Assembly: GCF_000733845.1 (NCBI RefSeq)
Contig: NZ_JPOI01000001.1
Location: forward strand, 2,543,001 to 2,607,000
Length of the DNA stretch: 64,000 nt
Direction: 5' to 3'
Source of the DNA: Geobacillus vulcani PSS1
Lineage (GTDB): Bacteria > Bacillota > Bacilli > Bacillales > Anoxybacillaceae
A program made the translations under genes and the position numbers. A model generated the notes under the pieces. That model saw only the letters and a program-made list of their open reading frames with translations. It was not told where the DNA came from and ran no database searches. This document shows, piece by piece, positions 22,477 to 32,567 of the stretch. Positions within the stretch are counted from its first letter, which is position 1, and each line of letters opens with the position of its first letter.

Positions 22477-22638
22477 GTGATTTATGCTTTTCAGTCTCCC
22501 ATACGGTCAAGTATACTCCGGTCTTCTGCTAAAGTGAATGATACCGTGCTAAACGAGGAAATTCACCTGCTGCAAAGGGCAGCGGAACAAATCTCGAAAG
22601 AAATGGGATACGTCCAACAAGGCCATTTGTCAGTGTAA
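22477..22638 (+). other. Short open frame, possible regulator remnant
   Basis: A GTG frame of 53 codons, 13 bases after the dehydratase gene, with only weak GGTGG upstream. Its second half (EEIHLLQRAAEQISKEMGY) loosely resembles the C-terminal helix of IclR-type regulators, which often control sugar-acid genes. No helix-turn-helix is present. It may be a gene fragment rather than a product. Confidence 0.25.
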
Positions 22639-22709
22639 TACGGCCATTTCTTTCTGACAAAACGATAAAACAGAGTTTTTTAATATAAAACAAATAAGGG
22701 GAGAGGCTT

Positions 22710-23612
22710 ATGAGAGTGATCCGCTATGCAGAAGATTCACGTGTTGTATTGGCTGCGGTGACGGATGACAATGTCGTGCATCCACTTCCGTTTACGGATT
22801 TCATGGATGTGGTCCGCGAGGCCAAACATCACCAAATGTCGACTTTTCGCTACATCCAAACATTCATTAGCGGGAAACAAGGAATTGAAAACGAGATGGC
22901 CGAGCTGAATCTGCTCGTTCCGATTGTCGCCCCTGAGGTATGGGCTTCGGGAGTCACCTATGAAAAAAGCCGTGAGGCAAGGAACTATGAAACATCAGAA
23001 AAAATAGCGGGCCAAGAAACGTGTTACGATCGGGTATATAACGCGGAAAGGCCGGAGATCTTTTTTAAATCCACCGCGGCCCGAACGGTCGGCCCGAACG
23101 CCCCCATTTATTTGCGGAGCGATTCGAACTGGCAAATTCCTGAGCCCGAGTTAGGGCTGGTGATTACGAAGGAAGGCGAAATTGTTGGTTATACGATTGG
23201 GAACGACATGAGCTGTCGGGACATCGAGGGGGAAAACCCGCTGTATTTGCCGCAAGCGAAAATATGGAAACATTCATGCGCCATTGGACCTGCCATCCGC
23301 CTTGCGGAGACGGTGGAAGATCCATATAACCTGCCAATCATTTGCCGCATCTATCGCAATGATCAACTCGTTGTGGAAGAGAGAGCCAATACTAAACAGT
23401 TGAAACGAAGATACGATGAGTTAGTGTCTTTCCTGATGCGTGACAATGAAGTGTTCGACGGTACAGTATTGTTGACGGGAACATGTATTGTCCCACCGGA
23501 TCAGTTCACTCTTGAAGACGGGGATCGAATTGAAATTGAGATCCCTAGTATTGGGGTGTTGTCCAATCCGGTTAAATCGTTAACCCAACAAGCCGTTGCT
23601 AATAAAAGTTAA
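22710..23612 (+). CDS. Fumarylacetoacetase-fold 2-keto-3-deoxy-pentonate dehydratase (probable)
   Basis: A 300-residue FAH-family protein. The metal site is recognisable in the EPELGLVI segment and in [20 protein letters not shown], with Lys in [14 protein letters not shown]. Relatives beside sugar-acid dehydratases convert 2-keto-3-deoxy-D-xylonate or -L-arabinonate to 2,5-dioxovalerate (ketoglutarate semialdehyde). Its position between a YjhG-type dehydratase and an aldehyde dehydrogenase supports this. GGGGAGAGG precedes the ATG. About 70 bases separate it from the short frame upstream. Confidence 0.82.
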   Translation: MRVIRYAEDSRVVLAAVTDDNVVHPLPFTDFMDVVREAKHHQMSTFRYIQTFISGKQGIENEMAELNLLVPIVAPEVWASGVTYEKSREARNYETSEKIAGQETCYDRVYNAERPEIFFKSTAARTVGPNAPIYLRSDSNWQIPEPELGLVITKEGEIVGYTIGNDMSCRDIEGENPLYLPQAKIWKHSCAIGPAIRLAETVEDPYNLPIICRIYRNDQLVVEERANTKQLKRRYDELVSFLMRDNEVFDGTVLLTGTCIVPPDQFTLEDGDRIEIEIPSIGVLSNPVKSLTQQAVANKS

Positions 23613-23634
23613 AAGGAGAAGGGAAGAAGAGAAG

Positions 23635-25101
23635 ATGACGGTACAAACGGAAATCAAAACGTATTTGAACTACATTAACGGCAAGTGGGTCAGCTCAGTG
23701 AGCAATAACGTAGAACCGAGCATCAATCCGGCGAATCGACATGACATCGTCGGATACGTTCAACGTTCGACGCTAGAGGATTTAAATGAGGCAGTGGCTG
23801 CAGCGAGAGAGGCACAAACAGCATGGTGGAAACGATCTGGAGTCGAGCGAGGGGAGTATTTGTATAAAGCGGCTCAAATTTTAGAACAACGTCTTCAGGA
23901 CATTGCCGAAACGATGACAAGGGAAATGGGAAAAACTCTGGCAGAAGCAAAAGCGGAGACGATGAGAGGCGTTCATATACTGCGTTACTATGCGGGGGAA
24001 GGGGTCCGAAAAATCGGTGATGTGATCCCGTCGAGCGACAGCGAGGGGCTCCTGTTTACGACCCGCGTTCCGCTCGGAGTCATTGGGGTCATTTCACCAT
24101 GGAATTTTCCTGTGGCGATTCCAATCTGGAAAATGGCGCCGGCGCTTGTGTATGGAAATACGGTTGTGCTCAAACCTGCAAGCGAAACGGCGGTGACGGC
24201 GGCGAAGGTGATCGAATGCTTCCATGAGGCAGGTTTCCCAAAAGGGGTCGTCAATATGGTTTGCGGTTCCGGATCGGTCATTGGCCAAGGGATCGCGAAT
24301 CACCCGGGAATTGATGGCGTCACGTTCACCGGTTCGAACACGGTTGGAAAGCAAGTGGGAAGAGCGGCGTTTGAGCGCGGGGCCAAATATCAGCTCGAGA
24401 TGGGCGGAAAAAACCCGGTCATTGTGGCTAAAGATGCTGATTTGGAACTGGCGGTCGAAGGCACGATCAGCGGCGGTTTGCGTTCGACAGGACAAAAATG
24501 TACAGCGACGAGCCGTGTCTTTATTGAGCGGGAAGTGTATGAGGCGTTTAAAGAAAAACTTCTCGAACGGGTGAAGCAGCTGAAAATTGGAAACGGACTG
24601 GACGCTGAAACATGGATGGGGCCGTGCGCGAGCGAATCGCAATTCCATACGGTTTTGTCCTATATTGAAAAAGGAAAGGCAGAAGGAGCCAAGCTCATTT
24701 ACGGTGGCAACCGATGCCTCGAAGGAGAACTGGCCAACGGCTTTTATGTCGAGCCAACGATTTTTGAAGACGTCGATATCCAAATGACGATTGCCCGCGA
24801 AGAAATCTTCGGCCCTGTACTGGCGTTGATTCAAGTGGACAGCATTGAAGAGGCCATTCAGCTTGCGAATGATACGGAGTACGGATTGAGCGCCTCGATT
24901 TATACGAAGAATATTGGGAATGTTTTGGAATTTATTAAAGACATTGAGGCAGGGCTGATCAAAGTCAACGCAGAAACGGCAGGAGTCGAGTTTCAAGCGC
25001 CGTTTGGCGGAATGAAGCAATCGAGCTCCCATTCACGGGAACAAGGGCAGGCGGCCATCGAGTTTTTCACATCGATTAAAACGGTATTTATTAAAGCTTA
25101 G
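23635..25101 (+). CDS. Aldehyde dehydrogenase, ketoglutarate-semialdehyde type (probable)
   Basis: A 488-residue NAD(P)-dependent aldehyde dehydrogenase. Cofactor and catalytic sites are intact: [14 protein letters not shown], the Glu in [10 protein letters not shown], and the nucleophilic Cys in [11 protein letters not shown]. In this cluster it should oxidise 2,5-dioxovalerate to 2-ketoglutarate, the last step of the Weimberg route. The ATG at 23635 lies after AAGGAGAAGGGAAG, 22 bases beyond the previous gene. Substrate is inferred from context. Confidence 0.85.
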   Translation: MTVQTEIKTYLNYINGKWVSSVSNNVEPSINPANRHDIVGYVQRSTLEDLNEAVAAAREAQTAWWKRSGVERGEYLYKAAQILEQRLQDIAETMTREMGKTLAEAKAETMRGVHILRYYAGEGVRKIGDVIPSSDSEGLLFTTRVPLGVIGVISPWNFPVAIPIWKMAPALVYGNTVVLKPASETAVTAAKVIECFHEAGFPKGVVNMVCGSGSVIGQGIANHPGIDGVTFTGSNTVGKQVGRAAFERGAKYQLEMGGKNPVIVAKDADLELAVEGTISGGLRSTGQKCTATSRVFIEREVYEAFKEKLLERVKQLKIGNGLDAETWMGPCASESQFHTVLSYIEKGKAEGAKLIYGGNRCLEGELANGFYVEPTIFEDVDIQMTIAREEIFGPVLALIQVDSIEEAIQLANDTEYGLSASIYTKNIGNVLEFIKDIEAGLIKVNAETAGVEFQAPFGGMKQSSSHSREQGQAAIEFFTSIKTVFIKA

Positions 25102-25148
25102 GTAAGTAAGGTTTCATTGATTTTCACTTAGAAGCAGGGGGAGGCGAT

Positions 25149-25198
25149 CCATGAGCAATGATGTTCATGACTAGTTGGCAGGCAATGCCTGCTCATGG
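25149..25198 (+). promoter_or_regulatory. Hairpin between aldehyde dehydrogenase and xynB3
   Basis: CCATGAGCA at 25149-25157 pairs with TGCTCATGG at 25190-25198, and GGCA/TGCC forms an inner stem. No T run follows, so it looks like a processing or leader structure rather than a terminator. Confidence 0.4.
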
Positions 25199-25247
25199 AC
25201 GCCTTTCTTCGAAAAGGTTAAATTTCATCTTTTTAGGAGGATTAGAA

Positions 25248-26855
25248 ATGGCCAAAATCAAAAACCCTATTTTAACCGGCTTTCATCCCGACCCGTCCAT
25301 TTGCCGGGTGGGAGATGATTATTACATTGCCGTTTCGACGTTCGAATGGTTCCCTGGGGTGAGAATTTACCATTCGAAAGATTTAAAAAATTGGCGTTTA
25401 GTAGCGCGCCCGTTAAACCGGTTAAGTCAATTGAATATGATAGGAAATCCGGATTCTGGAGGAATTTGGGCTCCGCACTTGTCGTATAGCGACGGGAAAT
25501 TTTGGCTTATTTATACGGATGTGAAAGTCGTCGAAGGACAGTGGAAAGATGGCCATAACTATCTCGTGACGTGTGATACGATCGATGGCGAATGGTCGGA
25601 TCCGATTTATTTGAATAGCTCTGGGTTTGACCCGTCTCTCTTTCACGATGAGGATGGAAAAAAATACTTGGTGAACATGTATTGGGATCATCGGGTCGGC
25701 CACCACCCGTTTTATGGTATTGTGCTACAAGAATACAGTGTGAAACAGAAAAAATTGGTTGGTGAGCCGAAGATCATTTTCAAAGGAACAGACCTGCGAA
25801 TTACAGAAGGACCTCATTTGTATAAAATCAATGGGTATTATTATTTATTGACGGCGGAAGGGGGGACGCGGTACAACCATGCGGCAACGATTGCCCGGTC
25901 AACCTCGCTCTATGGGCCATATGAGATGCATCCGGACAATCCGTTGCTTACGTCTTGGCCTTATCCGCGCAACCCGCTGCAAAAGGCTGGTCATGCTTCG
26001 ATTGTCCATACTCATACGGATGAGTGGTTTCTCGTGCACTTAACCGGCCGGCCGCTACCAAGGGAGGGCCAGCCGCTGCTCGAACATCGCGGTTATTGTC
26101 CGCTCGGACGTGAAACGGCGATTCAGCGGCTTGAATGGAAAAATGGATGGCCTTATGTGGTCGGGGGAAACGGTCCTTCGTTAGAAATTGACGGGCCGAA
26201 CGTTAAAGAAGTTCCGTGGGAAAACGATTACGATGAAAAAGATGATTTTGATGGTGATACATTAAACCACCATTTTCAAACATTACGAATTCCTTTAGGG
26301 GAAGACATCGCTACCTTAAAGGCCCGTCCGGGACATTTGCGGCTGTACGGAAGAGAATCGCTCACTTCCCGGTTTACGCAGGCGTTTGTCGCCAGACGAT
26401 GGCAGCATTTTACCTTTGTTGCGGAAACGAAAGTCGCGTTTCGTCCGACGACTATCCAACAATCGGCTGGGCTCGTGAACTACTATAATACGCAAAACTG
26501 GACAACGCTGCAATTGACATGGCATGAGGAAAAAGGACGGATTCTCGAGTTAATGGCGTGCGACCATCTTGTTGTTGACCAGCCGTTGCGCGGTCAAGAA
26601 ATTGTCGTCCCTGATGATGTCGAGTATGTGTATTTACGGGTGAACGTACAAACGGCCACGTACAACTATGCGTACTCTTTCGATGGGGTGAATTGGAGAG
26701 AGATTCCCGTCACCTTTGAATCGTATAAACTGTCAGACGACTATATCAAAAGCCGCGCGGCGTTTACCGGGGCGTTTGTCGGCATGCATTGCCGGGACGG
26801 TTCAGGACAAAACAACTACGCCGATTTCGACTACTTTTTGTACAAAGAATTGTAG
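25248..26855 (+). CDS. xynB3: Beta-xylosidase, GH43
   Basis: A 535-residue inverting beta-xylosidase, the same length as T-6 XynB3. The five-bladed propeller carries D15 in GFHPDPS (base), an Asp in [10 protein letters not shown] (pKa modulator, about residue 128) and a Glu in RITEGPHLY (acid, about residue 187). The second half from about residue 330 is the C-terminal beta-sandwich that completes the active site. No signal peptide, so it acts on imported xylobiose and longer oligomers. The start at 25248 follows TTTTAGGAGG exactly; 30 upstream codons are not expected to be translated. Confidence 0.96.
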   Translation: MAKIKNPILTGFHPDPSICRVGDDYYIAVSTFEWFPGVRIYHSKDLKNWRLVARPLNRLSQLNMIGNPDSGGIWAPHLSYSDGKFWLIYTDVKVVEGQWKDGHNYLVTCDTIDGEWSDPIYLNSSGFDPSLFHDEDGKKYLVNMYWDHRVGHHPFYGIVLQEYSVKQKKLVGEPKIIFKGTDLRITEGPHLYKINGYYYLLTAEGGTRYNHAATIARSTSLYGPYEMHPDNPLLTSWPYPRNPLQKAGHASIVHTHTDEWFLVHLTGRPLPREGQPLLEHRGYCPLGRETAIQRLEWKNGWPYVVGGNGPSLEIDGPNVKEVPWENDYDEKDDFDGDTLNHHFQTLRIPLGEDIATLKARPGHLRLYGRESLTSRFTQAFVARRWQHFTFVAETKVAFRPTTIQQSAGLVNYYNTQNWTTLQLTWHEEKGRILELMACDHLVVDQPLRGQEIVVPDDVEYVYLRVNVQTATYNYAYSFDGVNWREIPVTFESYKLSDDYIKSRAAFTGAFVGMHCRDGSGQNNYADFDYFLYKEL

Positions 26856-26860
26856 AATAC

Positions 26861-26902
26861 TTTGTTTATATGATAGACAAACAAATGTGAAAGCGTTATA
26901 AT
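26861..26902 (+). promoter_or_regulatory. xylA promoter overlapped by XylR-like operator and cre
   Basis: -35 TAGACA (26874-26879), 17-base spacer, -10 TATAAT (26897-26902). The palindrome TTTGTTTAT / GACAAACAAA spans 26861-26885 and covers the -35. A cre-like TGAAAGCGTTATAA lies at 26888-26901 and covers the -10. This predicts xylose induction and glucose repression of xylAB. Confidence 0.75.
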
Positions 26903-26963
26903 AAAACCGAAGCAAGCCATTTTCGCTGATTGAACTTGATTCATGATGAAGGGGGACCTAGGC

Positions 26964-28301
26964 ATGGCTTATTTTCCGAATATCGGCAAGATTGCGTATG
27001 AAGGGCCGGAGTCGCGCAATCCGTTGGCGTTTAAGTTTTATAATCCAGAAGAAAAAGTCGGCGACAAAACAATGGAGGAGCATTTGCGCTTTTCAGTGGC
27101 CTATTGGCATACGTTTACGGGGGATGGGTCGGATCCGTTTGGCGTCGGCAATATGATTCGTCCATGGAATAAGTACAGCGGCATGGATCTGGCGAAGGCG
27201 CGCGTCGAGGCGGCGTTTGAGCTGTTTGAAAAGCTGAACGTTCCGTTTTTCTGCTTCCATGACGTCGACATCGCTCCAGAAGGGGAAACGCTCAGCGAGA
27301 CGTACAAAAATTTGGATGAAATTGTCGATATGATTGAAGAATACATGAAAACAAGCAAAACGAAGCTGCTTTGGAATACGGCGAACTTGTTCAGCCATCC
27401 GCGCTTCGTTCACGGGGCGGCGACGTCGTGTAACGCTGACGTGTTCGCCTATGCGGCGGCAAAAGTGAAAAAAGGGTTAGAGATCGCGAAGCGGCTCGGG
27501 GCGGAAAACTACGTGTTCTGGGGCGGACGGGAAGGTTATGAGACGCTGCTGAACACGGATATGAAACTGGAGCTTGACAATTTGGCCCGCTTCTTGCATA
27601 TGGCGGTCGACTATGCGAAAGAAATCGGTTTTGACGGTCAGTTTTTGATCGAGCCGAAGCCGAAGGAGCCGACGAAGCATCAATACGATTTTGACGTGGC
27701 CACGGCGCTGGCGTTCTTGCAAACGTACGGGCTCAAGGATTACTTCAAATTCAACATCGAAGCGAACCATGCGACGTTGGCGGGCCATACGTTTGAACAT
27801 GAGCTGCGCGTCGCCCGCATCCACGGCATGCTCGGTTCGGTCGATGCGAACCAAGGTGATACGCTGCTTGGCTGGGATACGGACGAATTCCCGACCGATT
27901 TGTATACGACGACGTTGGCGATGTATGAAATTTTGCAAAACGGCGGCCTTGGGCGCGGCGGCTTGAACTTTGACGCGAAAGTGCGGAGAGGCTCGTTCGA
28001 ACCGGAAGATTTGTTCTACGCACATATCGCCGGGATGGACAGCTTTGCGATCGGTTTAAAAGTCGCCCATCGCTTGCTGGAAGACCGCGTGTTTGAACAA
28101 TTCATCGAAGAGCGGTACAAAAGCTATACGGAAGGCATTGGCCGCGAGATCGTCGAAGAAACGGCGGACTTCCACAAGCTGGAGCAATACGCGTTGCAGC
28201 TTGGCGACATTCGCAATACGTCCGGACGTCTTGAGCGCTTGAAAACGTTGCTGAATCAATATTTGCTCGAAGTCAGCGCGCCGAGTGGATCTCGTTCGTG
28301 A
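26964..28301 (+). CDS. xylA: Xylose isomerase
   Basis: A 445-residue class II xylose isomerase converting D-xylose to D-xylulose with two divalent metals. Active-site signatures are intact: [62 protein letters not shown], and the metal site [19 protein letters not shown]. The ATG at 26964 is preferred over 26943 because GAAGGGGGACC fits it and the protein then begins MAYFPNIG as in relatives. It has a regulated promoter and is followed 13 bases later by xylB. Confidence 0.97.
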   Translation: MAYFPNIGKIAYEGPESRNPLAFKFYNPEEKVGDKTMEEHLRFSVAYWHTFTGDGSDPFGVGNMIRPWNKYSGMDLAKARVEAAFELFEKLNVPFFCFHDVDIAPEGETLSETYKNLDEIVDMIEEYMKTSKTKLLWNTANLFSHPRFVHGAATSCNADVFAYAAAKVKKGLEIAKRLGAENYVFWGGREGYETLLNTDMKLELDNLARFLHMAVDYAKEIGFDGQFLIEPKPKEPTKHQYDFDVATALAFLQTYGLKDYFKFNIEANHATLAGHTFEHELRVARIHGMLGSVDANQGDTLLGWDTDEFPTDLYTTTLAMYEILQNGGLGRGGLNFDAKVRRGSFEPEDLFYAHIAGMDSFAIGLKVAHRLLEDRVFEQFIEERYKSYTEGIGREIVEETADFHKLEQYALQLGDIRNTSGRLERLKTLLNQYLLEVSAPSGSRS

Positions 28302-28314
28302 AAGAGGGATGAGC

Positions 28315-29814
28315 GTGGAATATGTCATTGGCGTCGATTTAGGAACAAGTGCGGTGAAAGTGTTGCTTGTCGACCGCAATGGGCAAGTCAGAGGGGAATG
28401 GACCGAGTCCTATCCCCTCTACCAGCCGCATTCCGGCTATAGTGAGCAGCGCCCGGACGATTGGGTGGAGAAGACGATTACGGCGTTGCGCTGCGTTTGG
28501 GAAACGGCGGGCATTTCTCCGGAGTCGGTCGTGGGCTTGAGTTTTTCCGGGCAAATGCACGGGCTTGTGTTGCTTGATGGCGACGGGAACGTCGTGCGCA
28601 ACGCGATTTTATGGAATGACACACGAACGACAGCCGAGTGCCGGGAAATTGAAGCGAAAGTCGGTCGAGAGACGCTGCTTGCGGCGGCGAAAAATGAGGC
28701 GCTCGAAGGGTTTACGCTGCCGAAACTGTTGTGGGTGAAAAACCATGAACCCGAGCTGTATGAACGGGCGCGGACGTTTTTATTGCCCAAAGACTATGTC
28801 CGTTTCCGTTTGACCGGGCAGATCGCGATGGATGTATCCGATGCGGCGGGGACGTTGTTGCTGGATATCGAAAAGAAAACATGGAGCGAGGAGATTGCCC
28901 GGGCGGTGGATGTCGACCTTTCGCTTTGCCCGCCGCTTGTTGAGGCGACGGCATGGGTCGGGACGCTGCGTCCGGAGGTGGCGGAACAGACCGGGCTGCC
29001 GGCGTCGGTGAACGTGTTCGCCGGCGGGGCGGACAACGCTTGCGGCGCGGTGGGCGCCGGCATTTTGGCGGAAGGGAAGATGATGTCAAGCATCGGCACA
29101 TCCGGCGTCGTCTTGGCGTATGAGCAAAGCGGGGAAAAAGATTTCGCTGGACGAGTGCATTACTTCAACCATGCCGAGCCGAACGCCTACTATATTATGG
29201 GGGTGACGCTGGCGGCGGGCTACAGCTTTGACTGGTGGAAGCGGACGTTTGCCGAGGACGTGCCGTTTGCCGAGATCGTCAAGCGCGCCGCTGAGTCGCC
29301 GATTGGCGCCAACGGCTTGTTGTTTACGCCATATTTGGTCGGCGAGCGGACGCCTTATGCCGACGCCGATATTCGCGGGTCGTTTGTCGGCGTGGATTCG
29401 GCGCAGACGAAATGGGATTTCGCCCGCGCGGTCATCGAAGGCATTACGTTCTCGCTCAACGAGTCGGTTGAGATCATCAAAGCGAGCGGCAAAACGATCG
29501 ATTCGGTCGTCTCGATCGGCGGCGGGGCGAAAAGCGCTGAGTGGCTGCAAATCCAAGCCGATATTTTCGGCATCCCGGTGGAAAAACTGAAAAACGAACA
29601 AGGGCCGGGACTGGGCGCCGCGATGATCGCCGCCTGCGGCGTCGGCTGGTTTGATTCGCTCAAGGAATGCGCCGACGCGTTCAAACAAGTCGATTCCATC
29701 GTCGAACCGCGGCCGGATGCGGTGGCGAAATACAAAGAGCTGTTCGCCATTTACCGCGAGGTTTACCCTCAGACAAAGGAACTATCGAAAAGACTAAAGG
29801 CGTTTCGCCCGTGA
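28315..29814 (+). CDS. xylB: Xylulokinase
   Basis: A 499-residue FGGY-family kinase phosphorylating D-xylulose to xylulose 5-phosphate for the pentose phosphate pathway. It starts with the phosphate-binding motif YVIGVDLGTSAVKV, shows the substrate Asp region AGGADNACGAVGAG and the C-terminal adenosine site SIGGGAKSAEWLQI. GTG at 28315 gives better spacing to AAGAGGG than the ATG at 28309; the difference is two residues. It closes the xylAB unit and is followed by a terminator. Confidence 0.96.
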   Translation: MEYVIGVDLGTSAVKVLLVDRNGQVRGEWTESYPLYQPHSGYSEQRPDDWVEKTITALRCVWETAGISPESVVGLSFSGQMHGLVLLDGDGNVVRNAILWNDTRTTAECREIEAKVGRETLLAAAKNEALEGFTLPKLLWVKNHEPELYERARTFLLPKDYVRFRLTGQIAMDVSDAAGTLLLDIEKKTWSEEIARAVDVDLSLCPPLVEATAWVGTLRPEVAEQTGLPASVNVFAGGADNACGAVGAGILAEGKMMSSIGTSGVVLAYEQSGEKDFAGRVHYFNHAEPNAYYIMGVTLAAGYSFDWWKRTFAEDVPFAEIVKRAAESPIGANGLLFTPYLVGERTPYADADIRGSFVGVDSAQTKWDFARAVIEGITFSLNESVEIIKASGKTIDSVVSIGGGAKSAEWLQIQADIFGIPVEKLKNEQGPGLGAAMIAACGVGWFDSLKECADAFKQVDSIVEPRPDAVAKYKELFAIYREVYPQTKELSKRLKAFRP

Positions 29815-29818
29815 CGGC

Positions 29819-29859
29819 AAAACTTCCCCGAACCCATTGGCGGCTTGGGGAGTTTTTTT
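29819..29859 (+). terminator. Rho-independent terminator of xylAB
   Basis: AAAACTTCCCC pairs with GGGGAGTTTT, followed by further T residues. Confidence 0.88.
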
Positions 29860-29979
29860 GTTTGTTCAAGCAAGATGACCCGCTAGGTTTGTCGAAAGGA
29901 GAACGGGAAAGGGGAGGGCGAAACCTGGACATTCAAAAAAGTTTAAAAATCTTCCCTGTTTCTTTGACTCGGATGACAA

Positions 29980-30108
29980 CTAGAAGGATGGTGATTGATG
30001 TGAGGGAATGCATTTTCTCCAATCGATAAGCCGCACAAAACCTAGTCTTTGCTTCTTTCCGCAATCACGGTTTGATGGGGAAGTGAAGGTTTTTCACCGT
30101 CCTTCTAG
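29980..30108. repeat. Dispersed inverted-end repeat, copy H
   Basis: A 129 bp element with ends CTAGAAGGATGGTGATT and TTTTTCACCGTCCTTCTAG. Its interior is divergent from other copies. It lies between the xylAB terminator and the nitronate monooxygenase gene; the rest of 29860-30214 shows no gene. Confidence 0.65.
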
Positions 30109-30214
30109 ACATATTGATTCGCTAAGAGGCAGGAATTCCCTGCGCGGAGCACGAAAGAGTAAAGGGAAGTCAACGAAGATACGGCAGTTACGGATAGGAG
30201 AGGGGAGATCAATC

Positions 30215-30518
30215 ATGTTCTCTACACTTCCCGTCCCCATCATCCAGGCGCCGATGGCAGGCGGCGTGTCAACGCCCGAACTGGCTGCGGCGGTGTCGAA
30301 CGCCGGGGGGCTTGGGTTTTTGGCTGGCGGGTACAAGACGGCGGAAGCGATGAGGACAGAAATTCACAAGTTGCGGGCGCTAACGGACCGTCCATTTGGG
30401 GTGAATGTGTTTGTGCCGGGGGATAAAGTGGTCGATGGAGAGGCGCTTGGCCGCTATCGCGCCGTATTGGCGGCTGAGGCGGAACGGCTCGGCGCAACAG
30501 TCGGCGAGCCGAAATGGG
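30215..30518 (+). pseudogene. Nitronate monooxygenase, 5' part, interrupted by IS607 element
   Basis: The first 101 codons of a 2-nitropropane dioxygenase/nitronate monooxygenase (FMN-dependent TIM barrel oxidising alkyl nitronates). PIIQAPMAGGVSTPELAAAV and GGLGFLAGGY are typical. AGGAGAGGGGAG precedes the ATG. Coding continues at 32568 once the inserted element is removed at the GG core. In the present sequence the frame runs a few codons into the element and stops at 30535. Confidence 0.9.
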
Positions 30519-30603
30519 AGGTGACACACAGTTGAAATAAATTTATAAAATTTCGTAAAACTCTATATACAATTTATAAAAACTATGTATATAGGTGATA
30601 ATT

Positions 30604-31223
30604 GTGAAGTATTACAGTATAGGACAATTTGCCAAACTAATAGGGAAAACAGAGCACACATTAAGAAATTGGGATAAATCTGGTGTATTAAAACCTGCAT
30701 ATGTTGCGCCATCGGGGTTTAGATATTACTCACAAGAACAGCTCAATCATTTTCTTGGTATAAAAAACATTGAACGAGAAAGAAAAATTGTAGGCTATTG
30801 CAGAGTATCAAGTAACAAACAAAAAGATGATTTAGAAAGACAAGTTCAATATGTTAAAGAATACATGATCGCAAGAGGTTATCGGTTTGAAATTATAACT
30901 GACATAGGAAGCGAAATTAATTACAACAAAAAAAAGGATTAAATCAATTAATTGATATGATAACGAATTCAGAAGTTGAGAAAGTAGTTATTCTATACAA
31001 AGACAGATTGGTTAGGTTTGGGTATGAGTTAATAGAAAATATTTGCCAAAAGTATGGAACTACTATTGAAGTAATAGACAACACAGAAAAAACAGAAAAG
31101 CGAGAGTTAGTTGAAGATTTAATTCAAATAATCACAATGTTTCGTTGTAAATTGCAGGGGAAAAGAGCGAATAAAGCCAAGAAAATGATTCAGGAGTTGG
31201 TAAAAGATGATCAAGACTTATAA
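30604..31223 (+). pseudogene. tnpA: IS607 TnpA serine recombinase, frame broken at an A8 tract
   Basis: The N-terminal part has a MerR-like DNA-binding helix-turn-helix (YSIGQFAKLIGKTEHTLRNW) followed by the serine recombinase start IVGYCRVSSNKQKDDLERQ, where Ser in RVSS is the nucleophile. The frame hits a stop at 30940-30942, just after eight A residues at 30928-30935. The C-terminal half (NQLIDMITNSEVEKVVILYK, KDRLVRFGYELIE) continues in the -1 frame to 31223. Either an indel inactivated it or the in-phase heptamer A-AAA-AAG allows -1 frameshifting. AGGTGA lies before the GTG. Confidence 0.85.
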
Positions 31224-32391
31224 AGTCATGCTTTTACCAAACAATAAGCAAAGAACAAAGTTATTTGAGTGTGCAGGCGTATCCCGATGGGCATATAATT
31301 GGACGTTGGCTACACAACAAGAAAACTACAAAAATGGCGGAACGTTTTTAAACGATCGTGAATTGAGAAAAATATTGACACAATTAAAAAAGCAAAAAGA
31401 ATACGCTTGGCTTAACCATTACTCAAATAATATAACAAAACAAGCGATTAAAGATGCTTGTCAAGCGTACAAAAACTTCTTTGAAGGCAGGACAAAGTTT
31501 CCAAAATTTAAGTCAAAAAAGAGAAGTAAACCAAGTTTTTATCAGGACACAGCAAAAATAAAAATCACAAAAACGCATGTAAAACTGGAAAAGTTGACTA
31601 CTTCGAAGAAAAAGAACAAGCAAACATTGAATGATGTTAAGTTGGCTGAAAAAGGCAGAATACCAACAGGGAGTAATATAAAATATTTCAACCCAAGAAT
31701 CATATTTGACGGAATAAACTGGTCGCTCACTGTAGGAGTAGAACAAGTCGAAAACAAGAGTCCAAATTATACTGATGGCATAGGCATCGATTTAGGGGTG
31801 AAACATTTAGCTGTCGTTAGCAACGGGCAGAGGTTTCGCAATATAAACAAATCAAACAAAGTGAAGAAGTTGAAGAAAAGGCTGAAACGGTTGCAACGCA
31901 AACGGTCAAGGAAATATGAGAAAAATAAAATAAAAACAGAAGGAGGTGAATACCGTTACAGAAAAACAAACAATATAAAGAAGTTGGAATTCCTTGTTCG
32001 AAAGACCTACCGAAGGCTGAAACACATCAGGCACAATTCTATTCATCAAATCACTGCATCTTTGGTGAAAACCAAGCCAGAGTATGTAGTCATGGAGAGC
32101 TTAAATACTCATGGAATGCTAAAGAACAGAAAGCTATCGAAAGCCATCCAAGAGCAAACATTCCACGAGTTTAAAAGGCAAATGGAATATAAGTGTGTTT
32201 GGAATGGGGTCAAGTTGATACTTGCCGATCGATTCTTTCCTTCGTCTAAAACTTGTAGCCATTGTGGGGCTGTAAAAGATAAACTTTCTTTATCAGAAAG
32301 AACGTTTGTATGCGATGAATGTGGAAATAAAATAGATAGGGATGTGAACGCAAGTATAAACTTAAAAAAATATGGTAAGTCAATAGCCTAG
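31207..32391 (+). CDS. tnpB: TnpB RNA-guided nuclease of the IS607 element
   Basis: A 394-residue TnpB. RuvC residues are intact: D195 in GIDLGVKH, E297 in VVMESLN, and D379 in DRDVNAS. The zinc finger has C350/C353 and C369/C372 (CSHCG and CDECG). TnpB proteins are the ancestors of Cas12 and cut DNA guided by an omega RNA from the element's 3' end, helping transposon retention. It overlaps the end of tnpA by 17 bases. Nothing suggests inactivation. AT-rich codon use contrasts with the flanks. Confidence 0.95.
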   Translation: MIKTYKVMLLPNNKQRTKLFECAGVSRWAYNWTLATQQENYKNGGTFLNDRELRKILTQLKKQKEYAWLNHYSNNITKQAIKDACQAYKNFFEGRTKFPKFKSKKRSKPSFYQDTAKIKITKTHVKLEKLTTSKKKNKQTLNDVKLAEKGRIPTGSNIKYFNPRIIFDGINWSLTVGVEQVENKSPNYTDGIGIDLGVKHLAVVSNGQRFRNINKSNKVKKLKKRLKRLQRKRSRKYEKNKIKTEGGEYRYRKTNNIKKLEFLVRKTYRRLKHIRHNSIHQITASLVKTKPEYVVMESLNTHGMLKNRKLSKAIQEQTFHEFKRQMEYKCVWNGVKLILADRFFPSSKTCSHCGAVKDKLSLSERTFVCDECGNKIDRDVNASINLKKYGKSIA

Positions 32392-32567
32392 CACGAAAAG
32401 CGGTTATTGACATGTACCCATTCGTTAGTGGGGAGTTTAAGCCTTCGGAGCACCACATCCAACGAGAGTAGCTTTGGCGAAATCGGGTGCGATGAACAAG
32501 GAAAGAAACATAGGTCTTTATAAGATTTTTAACTATCTTATAAAGCCTTATAAGTTTTCTGTAACGG
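32300..32567 (+). ncRNA. Predicted omega RNA at the IS607 right end
   Basis: TnpB guide RNAs overlap the tnpB 3' end and run to the element boundary, with the guide being the adjoining host sequence. The 176 bases after tnpB are non-coding and show paired segments (GGGGAG.. TTTAAGCCTTCGG.. and GCGG/CCGC-like stems). The guide would then read ACGACGATTGGGAAGC, i.e. the nitronate monooxygenase gene. Boundaries are approximate. Confidence 0.45.

Larger units (their letters stand above)
30519..32567 (+). mobile_element. IS607-type element inserted in nitronate monooxygenase
   Basis: About 2.05 kb of AT-rich DNA carrying a serine-recombinase tnpA and a tnpB in the same direction, the IS607 arrangement. 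The junctions share GG (30517-30518 and 32566-32567), as expected for IS607 insertion without target duplication. Joining 30518 to 32568 restores the host gene in frame. The end regions are rich in short CTTATAAA-like repeats that may bind the recombinase. Confidence 0.9.

Noticed and set aside
24094..25032. 312-codon minus-strand frame inside the aldehyde dehydrogenase gene
   Set aside because: Antisense to an intact catalytic domain; the protein has no recognisable motif.
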